Both the position numbers and the translations under genes were made by a program. Under the pieces are notes generated by a model. The model was given only the letters and a program-made list of their open reading frames with translations, was not told the DNA's origin and did no database searches. 64,000 nucleotides of DNA from Haematobacter missouriensis (GTDB lineage: Bacteria; Pseudomonadota; Alphaproteobacteria; Rhodobacterales; Rhodobacteraceae), in the NCBI RefSeq assembly GCF_000740775.1, contig NZ_JFGS01000015.1:31660-95659 (forward strand), written 5' to 3'. Shown piece after piece: positions 1-9,740 of this stretch. The first letter of the stretch is position 1. Each line of letters opens with the position of its first letter.

Positions 1-56
1 TTTCCCGGATGGAAAAGGGGCAGATCGAGGGGCGTGTGGTGCTCGACTTCGCGTGA
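1..56 (+). CDS. C-terminal tail of a dehydrogenase-like protein (5' truncated)
   Basis: Only the last 17 codons and a TGA stop lie in the window. The readable tail ends MEKGQIEGRVVLDFA. Endings of the type GKxxGRVVLD are common in zinc-type alcohol dehydrogenases and quinone oxidoreductases of the MDR superfamily, so that is the best guess. The assignment rests on very few residues and the gene body is outside the window. A GC-rich hairpin follows the stop within a few bases. Confidence 0.4.
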   Translation, partial: SRMEKGQIEGRVVLDFA

Positions 57-60
57 GGAG

Positions 61-80
61 GGGGGGCCGGAAGGCCCCCT
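61..80 (+). terminator. GC-rich hairpin after the truncated dehydrogenase gene
   Basis: A GGGGGGCC arm and a GGCCCCCT arm enclose a GGAA loop, giving an 8-bp stem with one G-T pair, directly after the stop at 54-56. There is no strong T run behind it, so termination is inferred from position and stem strength. It could also serve the convergent yqhA remnant on the other strand. Confidence 0.45.
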
Positions 81-99
81 CACTTATTCGGCTTGGCCT

Positions 100-554
100 T
101 CAGGTGAGCCAGTCCATCAGCGCCAGAAGAACGCCGGACATCACGAAGACGAGGTGGATGACGACCATCCAGCGGATCTGCTCGGGTGAGGTTGAGGTGA
201 CATCCATGAACACTTTGAGCAGCCCGAGATCGCCACGATGGAGGCTATGAGCTTCGGCTTGAGGCCCGAGAGATCAACCGTCCCTGCCGTTCGTGACGGT
301 CCTCATGACCATCCATGTTCATCTTGGAGACAAAGTTCCCGTAGCCCGAGAAGATCACGATCAGGACCAGGTTCCCGGGCAGCGTCAGGTCGGTCAGCAC
401 CAGAGTCCCAAGGATCACGTCATACTGAGTGATCCGGCCGATGAGTTCTTCAGAAATCCCCACAGAAGCAGCAGCAGGGCACCGACCAGACCGATATACA
501 TCGGCACCATCAGCCAGCGGCTGGCGAACAGACCGCGTCGATAAGCTCTTCCAT
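100..554 (-). pseudogene. yqhA: UPF0114/YqhA family membrane protein, frameshifted remnant
   Basis: Read from ATG 552-554 on the minus strand, successive fragments in different frames match the order of a UPF0114 (YqhA/TIGR00645) protein: MEELIDA, then GLFASRWLMVPMYIGLV, then GNLVLIVIFSGYGNFVSKM, then VDLSGLKPKLIASIVAIS, then LLKVFMDVTS running to the stop at 100-102. The family is a small multi-pass inner-membrane protein of unknown role. At least four separate frame changes are needed to join the pieces (near 537, 450, 268 and 205), and residues between AIS and LLK seem to be missing. No single frame encodes the whole protein. Flanking core genes are intact, so random sequencing error is less likely than real decay. 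Confidence 0.75.
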
Positions 555-632
555 ACCTCACAGGCCTTCGGTTTGGGACCGGCTCCTGTCCGATGCCCGA
601 GCCGCCCCGTCGCCGTCAGGAATTCCGAAGGT

Positions 633-1196
633 TCAGGGGATGATGCGAGTGTATTTCGTGCCTGCGAGGGTCGCGCCGACCAGCAGCCCAGCCTGTCCGA
701 AGACCAGCGCGATGACCGGCGCCAGCGCCGTCGTCGTGTCGAGGCCGAGGTTGCCGCCCTGATCGAAAACCGCGTATTTGAGGTCCGCGCCAGCAGCCCA
801 GCCCTCTCCGGCGCGGAACTGGCCGAGCGACTGCTCCGTCATGAAAAACAGGGCGTGGGCATATTGCTGTGCGCCGATCTGCAGTCCGGCCGACACCTTG
901 GTGGCGGAGTAATAGTCCACCGTCACGTCGTTGATGCGAAGCGCGCCCTGACCATAAGCGCCGCCGAAGCCGAAGCCCGCCTCCGTCATCAGCGGGATGT
1001 AGAGCACACCCTGCGCCTTGGCGGCAAGATCGACCGTGCCGGGATAGCGGCTGAATAGGAAGTCGCGCGTCGCATCCACGCGAGCGTCGATGCGTTGGGC
1101 ATTGGCCGTGCCCACCCCGTTCCCGCAGGCTGCCGTTAGACCAAGCGCCGCGCCGCCCGTTGCGATGAAGAAGCCCCTGCGGGAAATCTGGACCAT
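633..1196 (-). CDS. Lipid-binding SYLF (Ysc84-like) domain protein, exported
   Basis: A 187-residue protein. Residues 5-24 form a signal with a twin-arginine-like SRRGFF motif followed by a hydrophobic stretch and a cysteine at 24, so it may be a Tat-exported lipoprotein, although the lipobox (TAAC) is weak. The rest matches the SYLF/Ysc84 family: YIPLMTEAGFGFGGAYGQG, then YYSATKVSAGLQIGAQ, then a C-terminal LDTTTALAPVIALVFGQAGL segment. SYLF domains bind phosphoinositides in eukaryotes; bacterial members sit in the envelope with no settled function. The start at 1196 was chosen because AAAGGGCAG lies just upstream and the signal then begins at residue 1. It appears monocistronic. Confidence 0.75.
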   Translation of the reverse strand: MVQISRRGFFIATGGAALGLTAACGNGVGTANAQRIDARVDATRDFLFSRYPGTVDLAAKAQGVLYIPLMTEAGFGFGGAYGQGALRINDVTVDYYSATKVSAGLQIGAQQYAHALFFMTEQSLGQFRAGEGWAAGADLKYAVFDQGGNLGLDTTTALAPVIALVFGQAGLLVGATLAGTKYTRIIP

Positions 1197-1383
1197 CTGC
1201 TGCCCTTTTAGAGAACCGTTGACCGGCGTTGCTTGTGTCGGCCCGTCGCAAATGCGGCGCTCCGGTTGGGCCGGGAGGCTATCCTGCGAGACAGGTCTTG
1301 TCACCCCTGCTGCCGTATGGGCTGGGGTCAGGAGGAATCAAATCCCCGTCAGGGCAGGACCGCCGATTGCGTTCATTCCCCCG

Positions 1384-3037
<1,654 letters not shown>

Positions 3038-3069
3038 CTTCGCTGTATGCGTGATTACCTCACCCGAAA

Positions 3070-6000
3070 ATGGATGATATGACCCGCCCCAAAGGCCAGA
3101 CAGTCACGCTCGGCGGTGCGCCGGAGGGTTTTGACGCACGTCTGCTCGCCCGTGAAGTCGAAAAGCAGAAGCGTCCGGTAATCCACGTCGCCCGCGACGG
3201 CCGGCGGATGGAGGAGATGCGCCGCGCGCTGTCCTTCTTTGCTCCCGGCCTGCCGGTGCTCGATCTGCCCGCATGGGACTGCCTGCCATATGACCGTGTT
3301 TCTCCCAATCCAGAGGTGACGGCAGCGCGCATGGCGACGCTGGCGGCACTGGCGCGGGGTGTTCCGGGTAATTTCGTCCTGCTCACCACGCTCAACGCGG
3401 CGACGCAGCGGTTGCCGATGCGCGACCTGCTGCGCGATGCCTCCTTCAGCGCCAAGGTGGGGCAGCGGGTGGACGAGATGGGCCTGCGGGCCTACCTCGC
3501 CCGCATGGGTTTCACCCAGAGTCCCACGGTGACGGAAGCTGGAGATTTCGCGGTGCGGGGCGGCATCGTTGATATCTTCCCGCCGGGGGACAGCGGGCCG
3601 ATACGGCTCGATTTCTTCGGTGACGTTCTGGAAAGCGCGCGCCGCTTCGACCCGGCGACTCAGCGGACTACCGACAAACTCGACCGTATCGCGCTTGCTC
3701 CCATGTCGGAGGTGGTGCTGGACGATGCTTCCATCACCCGGTTCCGGCAGAATTATCGGCTGGAATTCGGTGCGGGCGGGTCCGACGATCCGCTTTATGA
3801 GGCGGTGAGCGCCGGGCGGCGGCATCAGGGGATGGAGCACTGGCTGCCGTTCTTCCATGAGCGGCTGGAAACGATCTTCGACTACCTGCCGGATGCGGGC
3901 GTGATGCTCGACGATCAGGCGACGTCCACGCGGCTCGCCCGGTGGGAAGCGGTGGACGACGCCTATGATGCCCGGCGCGAGGCGATGGTGCAGAAGGGGC
4001 GGACGGACTCGGTCTACAAGCCCTGTCCGCCGGGATTGCTCTATCTGGATGATGCCGCATGGGAGGCGGCAGTAGCGGGTCACCGCGTCGTGCAGCTCTC
4101 GCCGCTGCCGCAGGCGCCGGGGCCGGGCGTGGTGGATGCTGGCGGGCGCGTGGGCCGGAACTTCGCCCCCGAACGGCAACAGGAAAGCGTGAGCCTGTTC
4201 GGCGCGCTGGCCGATCACGTGCGGGCGAAACGCAAGGACAGCCAGGTCGTCATCGCCTCCTTCTCCGAAGGCCCGCGGGAGAGGCTGAAAGGGCTGCTGG
4301 AGGATCAGGGCCTGACCGCCTCCCGCGAGGTGGAGGATATCCGCGACGTCCCGGAGGGCAAGGGCGGGCTGTTCCTTGCCGTCTGGCCGTTGGCACAGGG
4401 GTTCGAGGCCCCGGGTCTCACCGTCATCTCCGAGCAGGATGTGCTGGGCGACCGCATGGTGGGCCGCCCGAAGCGCAAGCGGAAGGCGGAGAACTTCCTG
4501 TCGGAAGCGCAGTCGCTTTCGCCCGGCGATCTGGTCGTGCATGTGGAGCATGGCGTCGGGCGCTACACCGGGCTGGAGACCATCACCGCGATGGGGGCGC
4601 CGCATGAATGCATCGCGCTCGAATATGCGGGCGGCGATCGGCTGTTCCTGCCGGTGGAAAACATCGAACTCCTCTCCCGCTACGGGCATGAGGACGGTTT
4701 GCTCGACAAGCTGGGCGGTGGCGCCTGGCAGGCCAAGAAGGCGAAGCTGAAGGAGCGTATCCGCCAGATCGCCGAAAAGCTCATGCGCATCGCCGCCGAG
4801 CGCCACCTGCGTTCCGCCCCCGTCTATGACCCGCCGCATGGCATCTGGGAAAGCTTCGAGGCGCGCTTCCCCTATCAGGAGACGGAGGATCAGCTCTCCG
4901 CCATCGCCGATGTGATGCACGATCTGGAGGCCGGGGTGCCGATGGACCGGCTGGTGGTGGGCGATGTGGGCTTCGGCAAGACGGAGGTGGCGATCCGGGC
5001 CGCGTTTGCCGCGGTACTGGGCGGTGGTCAGGTTGCGGTGATCTGCCCCACCACGCTGCTCGCCCGTCAGCATTACCGCAGCTTTGCCGACCGCTTCCGC
5101 GGCTTCCCTGTCACGGTGCGACAGTTGTCGCGGTTCGTCCCCGCCAAGGAAGCGGCGAAAACGCGGGAGGGGATGGCAGACGGGACGATCGACATCGTCG
5201 TCGGCACCCATGCGCTGCTTGCCAAGGGGGTCCGGTTCAAGAACCTCGGCCTCATGGTCATCGACGAGGAGCAGCATTTCGGCGTCTCCCACAAGGAGCG
5301 GCTGAAGGAGATGCGGACGGACGTCCACGTCCTGACGCTCACCGCGACGCCGATCCCGCGCACGCTGCAACTGTCGCTCACGGGGGTGCGCGACCTGTCG
5401 ATCATCGGCACCCCGCCGGTGGACCGGCTGGCCATCCGCACCTACGTGTCGGAGTTCGACGGGGTGACGATCCGGGAGGCGCTGCTGCGCGAACGCTATC
5501 GCGGCGGGCAGTCCTTCATCGTGGTTCCCCGTATCGCCGACCTGCCGGATATGGAGACGTTCCTGAAAGAGCACGTGCCGGAGGTGAGCTATATCGTCGC
5601 CCACGGACAGCTTGCGGCGGGCGATCTCGACCAGCGGATGAACGATTTCTACGACGGCAAGGCGGATGTTCTGCTGGCCACCACCATTGTCGAATCAGGC
5701 CTGGATATTCCGACCGCCAACACGATGGTCGTGCATCGGGCGGACATGTTCGGGCTGGCCCAGCTTTACCAGATCCGCGGACGGGTCGGCCGCTCCAAGA
5801 CGCGGGCCTATTGCTTCCTGACGACGAAACCCCGCGCGCCGCTGACGCCGGCGGCGCAGAAGCGGCTGCGGCTGCTCGGGTCGCTGGACAGCCTCGGCGC
5901 GGGCTTCACGCTGGCGAGCCAGGATCTGGACCTGCGGGGGGCAGGCAACCTGCTGGGAGAGGAGCAGTCGGGCCACATCAAGGAAGTGGGCTATGAACTC

Positions 6001-6609
6001 TACCAGTCCATGCTCGAAGAAACGATCCAGAAGCTCCGCTCCGGCGAGATCGACGGGCTGACAGACGACGGCGACTGGTCGCCGCAGATCAACCTTGGCG
6101 TGCCCGTGCTGATTCCGGAGGACTATGTGCCGGATCTCGACGTGCGCCTCGGCCTGTACCGGCGACTCTCCACGCTGACGACAAAGGTGGAATTGGAGGG
6201 ATTCGCAGCCGAGTTGATCGACCGGTTCGGGCCGCTGCCGAAGGAGGTCAACACACTCTTGCTCATCGTGCGGATCAAGGCGCTTTGCAAACGTGCGGGA
6301 ATCGCCCGGCTGGACGGTGGGCCGAAGGGGTGTACCGTGCAGTTCCACAAGGACAAGTTCGCCAATCCCGCCGGGCTGGTGGAGTTCCTGCATGCCGAGG
6401 GAAATGCTGCCCGGATCAAAGACAACAAGGTGGTCATCCTGCGCGACTGGTCGAAGGAGGGCGACAAGATCAAGGGCGCTTTCGCCATCGCCCGCGACTT
6501 GGCCCAGAAGGTCGTCGATGGGGAGAGGGCGCGCAAACGGCCCGATACGCCACCTGCGCCGGGTGGCCAATCCGCTGGGAAGACCGCTCCGGCACCACGC
6601 CGCCGGTGA
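3070..6609 (+). CDS. mfd: Transcription-repair coupling factor
   Basis: Mfd is the ATP-driven translocase that removes stalled RNA polymerase at DNA lesions and recruits UvrA. The 1,179-residue length is typical. In order: an N-terminal UvrB-like region (about 1-450), the RNA-polymerase-interacting domain containing GDLVVHVEHGVGRYTGLE (about 480-550), and the RecG-like translocation module with Walker A GDVGFGKTE (about 630-638), DEEQHFG (about 730) and TATPIPRTL. The C-terminal TRCF domain includes LGVPVLIPEDYVPD (about 1,010). ATG 3070 has no strong ribosome site; an in-frame ATG at 3079 is nearly equivalent. The last ~25 residues are Pro/Arg-rich and likely unstructured. Confidence 0.98.
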   Translation: MDDMTRPKGQTVTLGGAPEGFDARLLAREVEKQKRPVIHVARDGRRMEEMRRALSFFAPGLPVLDLPAWDCLPYDRVSPNPEVTAARMATLAALARGVPGNFVLLTTLNAATQRLPMRDLLRDASFSAKVGQRVDEMGLRAYLARMGFTQSPTVTEAGDFAVRGGIVDIFPPGDSGPIRLDFFGDVLESARRFDPATQRTTDKLDRIALAPMSEVVLDDASITRFRQNYRLEFGAGGSDDPLYEAVSAGRRHQGMEHWLPFFHERLETIFDYLPDAGVMLDDQATSTRLARWEAVDDAYDARREAMVQKGRTDSVYKPCPPGLLYLDDAAWEAAVAGHRVVQLSPLPQAPGPGVVDAGGRVGRNFAPERQQESVSLFGALADHVRAKRKDSQVVIASFSEGPRERLKGLLEDQGLTASREVEDIRDVPEGKGGLFLAVWPLAQGFEAPGLTVISEQDVLGDRMVGRPKRKRKAENFLSEAQSLSPGDLVVHVEHGVGRYTGLETITAMGAPHECIALEYAGGDRLFLPVENIELLSRYGHEDGLLDKLGGGAWQAKKAKLKERIRQIAEKLMRIAAERHLRSAPVYDPPHGIWESFEARFPYQETEDQLSAIADVMHDLEAGVPMDRLVVGDVGFGKTEVAIRAAFAAVLGGGQVAVICPTTLLARQHYRSFADRFRGFPVTVRQLSRFVPAKEAAKTREGMADGTIDIVVGTHALLAKGVRFKNLGLMVIDEEQHFGVSHKERLKEMRTDVHVLTLTATPIPRTLQLSLTGVRDLSIIGTPPVDRLAIRTYVSEFDGVTIREALLRERYRGGQSFIVVPRIADLPDMETFLKEHVPEVSYIVAHGQLAAGDLDQRMNDFYDGKADVLLATTIVESGLDIPTANTMVVHRADMFGLAQLYQIRGRVGRSKTRAYCFLTTKPRAPLTPAAQKRLRLLGSLDSLGAGFTLASQDLDLRGAGNLLGEEQSGHIKEVGYELYQSMLEETIQKLRSGEIDGLTDDGDWSPQINLGVPVLIPEDYVPDLDVRLGLYRRLSTLTTKVELEGFAAELIDRFGPLPKEVNTLLLIVRIKALCKRAGIARLDGGPKGCTVQFHKDKFANPAGLVEFLHAEGNAARIKDNKVVILRDWSKEGDKIKGAFAIARDLAQKVVDGERARKRPDTPPAPGGQSAGKTAPAPRRR

Positions 6610-6644
6610 AGCCGTCGCGGTCCCCCCGCAACGGCGAGGGGAGG

Positions 6645-6689
6645 GCTGGCCTCGGGGGCGTCGAGCCCCGTCGGCCAGCGCTGCCGCGG
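6645..6689. repeat. REP-like hairpin element, copy A
   Basis: GCTGGCC (6645-6651) pairs with GGCCAGC (6673-6679). Inside, GGGG and CCCC flank a CGTCGAG loop, and GCTGCCGCGG follows. The same plan (GGGG, a 7-base loop with TCGA, CCCC, and a neighbouring GCTGCCGC) recurs at 30919 and, in the other orientation, at 33225-33268. Copy A is the most diverged. Its position 35 bases after mfd also suits a terminator. Confidence 0.5.
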
Positions 6690-6936
6690 AAGAACTCTTT
6701 GGACCGTTATCGGTTCGCGGGAAAAGTCGCAGGCTCGGCCAACCGCTTTTCATGTGATCCGGTCAGGAGCGGCGCGAGCTTGCCCCGTTCCGGTGCGGCC
6801 GGGCGCGTTAGTCGGCGCCGCGCCCTGTCTGAGGGTCAAGTTCTTCCGGAAATCGAAGACATGCTGGCAATACACCTGATGCGGCCCGCTTGCTGATAGC
6901 CGCTCGGGTCTCAATCGGTGGATACCAGAGAGTATC

Positions 6937-6982
6937 CCGCAACTGCCGCTGCCTCGACCATGCGGCGCAGTGGCAGTTGCGG
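6937..6982. terminator. Long inverted repeat, possible terminator of the aldo/keto reductase gene
   Basis: The arm 6937-6952 (CCGCAACTGCCGCTGC) pairs with 6967-6982 over 16 bp with one G-T pair and a 14-base loop. It lies 18 bases beyond the stop of the minus-strand reductase gene. No T run is present, so it could be a factor-dependent terminator or an RNA-stabilising stem. The stem is clear; the function is inferred. Confidence 0.45.
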
Positions 6983-6999
6983 AAGGGATGCGGCGAGGA

Positions 7000-7950
7000 T
7001 CACTCCCCAGCGCGGGTGAGCAGCTCGACTTCCTCCGGCTTCAGGTCGATCATCACCGCGCGGGCGAAGCTGGTGACCTGCTCCTCACGCGTTGCGGAGG
7101 CGATGGGGGCGGTGATGCCTTTCCGCGCGATCAGCCAGGCGAGCGCAATCTCCGCCGGTTGCGCACCATGGGACTCCGCCACGCGGTCCAGCGCGTCGAG
7201 AATACGCAGCCCCTTGGGTGTGAGATAGCCCTTGGCCTTGCCGCCGCGCGCGCTCTGCCCAAGGTCGGCCTCGTTGCGATATTTGCCGCTTAGGAAACCG
7301 GAGGCGAGCGCATAGTAGCAGACCACGCCGATATCCTCTGCAATGCAGAGATCACGGAGCGGGCCGTCAAACTTCTCCCGATCATAGAGGTTATATTCCG
7401 GTTGAAGTACGCCATAACGCGGCAGACCTTCCGCCGCAGCCACGTCCAGCGCGGCCCGGAGCTGACCCGCATCGAAGTTGGAACAGCCGATGGCTCCGAT
7501 CTTGCCCGCTTTCAGCAGGCGGGAATACGCTTCAAGTGTCTCTTCATGCGGAGTCGAATCGGGAAAGTGTGAGAAGTAGAGGTCGATTCGCTCCACCTGC
7601 AATCGGCGGAGCGAATCCTCCACCGCCTCCATGATCCAAGCCGCGCTAAGCCCCTTGTGGCCGGGCTTGCCCATGTCGGAGCCGACCTTGGTGAAGATCT
7701 TCACCCTGTCGCGCAAGCCGGGGCGGGTCTGAAGCCAGCGGCCGATAATCGTCTCCGATTCACCGCCCTGATTGCCCTCGGCCCAGCGGGAATAGACATC
7801 GGCGGTGTCGATGGCGTTGAAACCATGATCCACGAAGGCATCGAGAACGCGGAAGCTCTGCGCCTCGTCGATGGTCCAGCCGAAAACGTTGCCACCGAAA
7901 ACGAGCGGCGCGATATCGATGCCGGTCCGGCCGAGCGGTCTGGTCTGCAT
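7000..7950 (-). CDS. Aldo/keto reductase
   Basis: A 316-residue NAD(P)H-dependent oxidoreductase of the AKR superfamily, cytoplasmic, substrate unknown. The catalytic tetrad is visible: D48 and Y53 in NAIDTADVYS, K88 in IFTKVG and H128 in YFSHFPD. The motif IGAIGCSNF and a C-terminal IASATREEQV (cofactor phosphate contact region) complete the barrel. ATG 7950 begins MQTRPLGRTG, the usual family opening, with AAAGGA upstream; the frame extends 13 codons further without family character. It stands alone, separated from trpE by about 270 bases. Confidence 0.9.
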   Translation of the reverse strand: MQTRPLGRTGIDIAPLVFGGNVFGWTIDEAQSFRVLDAFVDHGFNAIDTADVYSRWAEGNQGGESETIIGRWLQTRPGLRDRVKIFTKVGSDMGKPGHKGLSAAWIMEAVEDSLRRLQVERIDLYFSHFPDSTPHEETLEAYSRLLKAGKIGAIGCSNFDAGQLRAALDVAAAEGLPRYGVLQPEYNLYDREKFDGPLRDLCIAEDIGVVCYYALASGFLSGKYRNEADLGQSARGGKAKGYLTPKGLRILDALDRVAESHGAQPAEIALAWLIARKGITAPIASATREEQVTSFARAVMIDLKPEEVELLTRAGE

Positions 7951-8221
7951 GGGATGTCCTTTCCTTGATCCCCCACAGCAGACACGCAAGGCAGACGGAG
8001 ATCCACCCCCTAGCGCTGGTTCCGCCGTGAATAGGAGCGCCGCCGTTATCGGGTGATGCCACAGGATGGCGGACGGAGCGGGGGAAGAGGCTCCTCACGC
8101 TCCTGCTCGCCCTTCGGCATTATCCAGATCCAGCGGCAGTTATCCGGGAGAATCGCATGTACGCAGCAACGGCGGGAGCCCGCAGGATTCCGGCGGAACC
8201 GCCGTCTTTACACCCGCGCTG

Positions 8222-9733
8222 TCAGCCGTTGCCGCGGCGGACGAAAAGCCCCGCATCCTCCGCCGCGCGACGGAGCGCGCGCGATTTGTTCACCGTCTCC
8301 ATCCATTCGGACTCCGGGTCGCTGTCGAAGACCACGCCGCCCCCCGCCTGAACGTAGAGCTTCTGGTCCTTCAACACTCCGGTGCGGAGCGCGATGCACA
8401 TGTCCATCTCGCCATTGGCAGAGAAATAACCGACACCGCCGCCATAGACGCCGCGCTTTTCGGGCTCCAGTTCGTCGATGATCTGCATCGCCCGGACCTT
8501 CGGCGCGCCGGAGACCGTGCCCGCAGGCAGGCCTGCCAGAAGGGCGGAAAGCGCATCCTGACCTTCCGCCAGCTGGCCCACCACGTTGGAAACGATGTGC
8601 ATGACGTGGCTGTAGCGCTCTATGGTGAACTTTTCCGTCGGATGGACAGTGCCCACCCGCGCCACGCGACCCACGTCGTTCCGACCAAGGTCGAGCAGCA
8701 TCAGATGCTCCGCCCGCTCCTTCGGGTCGGCAAGCAGGTCGGCTTCGAGCGCGCGATCCTCCTCCGGCGTGGCACCACGGGGGCGGGTGCCGGCGATGGG
8801 GCGGACGGTCACCTCCCCATCCCGGAGACGGACGAGTATCTCCGGGCTGGCGCCGATGATCTGGAAACCGCCGAAGTTGAAGAAGAACATGAAGGGCGAG
8901 GGGTTGGTGCGCCGCAGGCTCCGGTAAAGCGCAAAGGGCGGCAGGCGGAAATCCTGCGTCCAGCGCTGCGCCGGCACTACCTGAAAGATGTCGCCCGCAC
9001 GGATGTATTCCTTGGCCTTCTCCACGGCGGCCTTGTAGCCCTCCTTGGTGAAGTTGGAGCGGGGTTCGCCCACGGGGGCCGTCTCGTGCAATACCCGGTT
9101 GTCACCCTCCACGCTGCGGTCGAGGTCGCGGAGCGCGTCCATCACCCGCTCTGCTGCCTGCGCATAGGCGGCCCGCGCGCTCAGCCCGGAGGAGACCCAT
9201 GCGGGCGAGACGAGCGTCACCTCTCCCTTCACCCCATCCAGAACGGCAATGACGGAGGGGCGGATCATGACCGCATCCGGAGCGCCGATCGGGTCCGGGC
9301 CGGGGGTGCCGAGCTTCTCCACCAGCCGGATCATGTCGTAGCCCAGATAGCCGAACAGGCCGCAGGCGATCGCGGGGAGGTCGGCGGGCATCTCCACCCG
9401 CGATTCCTCGATAAGCGTGCGCAGCGTTTCCAGGGGGGAGCCGGGCAGATCCTCGAAGGCGGCCGGGTCGAAGCGCGTCTGCCGGTTGATGCGGCTTTCC
9501 TCTCCCCGGCAATCCCAGATCAGGTCAGGCTTCATCCCGATGACGGAGAACCGGCCACGAACCTCGCCCCCGGTCACGGATTCCAGCAGGAAGCTGTCGG
9601 CTCGCGCCTCGGCGAGCTTCAGCATCAAGGAGACCGGCGTGTCCAGATCCGCGGCGAGCCGGGTATAGACGAGTTGATTGCGGCCGGCGTTCCAGCCGGC
9701 CTCGAAAGCGTCGAAGGAGGGGATAAGCGCCAC
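8222..9733 (-). CDS. trpE: Anthranilate synthase component I
   Basis: TrpE converts chorismate to anthranilate with ammonia delivered by TrpG, the first step of tryptophan synthesis. The 503-residue product has the N-terminal regulatory domain (about 20-190) and the chorismate-binding domain with RPIAGTRPRG, LDLGRNDVGR and LPAGTVSGAPKVRAMQII. It is shorter than the TrpE-TrpG fusion found in some alphaproteobacteria, and trpG is not in the window. The start is GTG 9733, preceded by GAGG; no in-frame ATG lies nearby. Only 7 bases separate it from the stop of the ppiD-like gene, so the two are almost certainly co-transcribed. Confidence 0.96.
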   Translation of the reverse strand: MALIPSFDAFEAGWNAGRNQLVYTRLAADLDTPVSLMLKLAEARADSFLLESVTGGEVRGRFSVIGMKPDLIWDCRGEESRINRQTRFDPAAFEDLPGSPLETLRTLIEESRVEMPADLPAIACGLFGYLGYDMIRLVEKLGTPGPDPIGAPDAVMIRPSVIAVLDGVKGEVTLVSPAWVSSGLSARAAYAQAAERVMDALRDLDRSVEGDNRVLHETAPVGEPRSNFTKEGYKAAVEKAKEYIRAGDIFQVVPAQRWTQDFRLPPFALYRSLRRTNPSPFMFFFNFGGFQIIGASPEILVRLRDGEVTVRPIAGTRPRGATPEEDRALEADLLADPKERAEHLMLLDLGRNDVGRVARVGTVHPTEKFTIERYSHVMHIVSNVVGQLAEGQDALSALLAGLPAGTVSGAPKVRAMQIIDELEPEKRGVYGGGVGYFSANGEMDMCIALRTGVLKDQKLYVQAGGGVVFDSDPESEWMETVNKSRALRRAAEDAGLFVRRGNG

Positions 9734-9740
9734 GTCTGCC

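Larger units (their letters stand above)
6610..6999. other. Intergenic region between convergent mfd and the aldo/keto reductase
   Basis: This 390-base gap separates the ends of two convergent genes. I see no convincing coding region. It holds two inverted repeats, listed separately: a REP-like hairpin at 6645-6679 just after mfd, and a 16-bp stem at 6937-6982 just before the end of the reductase gene. Confidence 0.6.

Noticed and set aside
3055..5604. An 849-codon open frame antisense to mfd
   Set aside because: Mirror of mfd codon usage; no ribosome site or family match.
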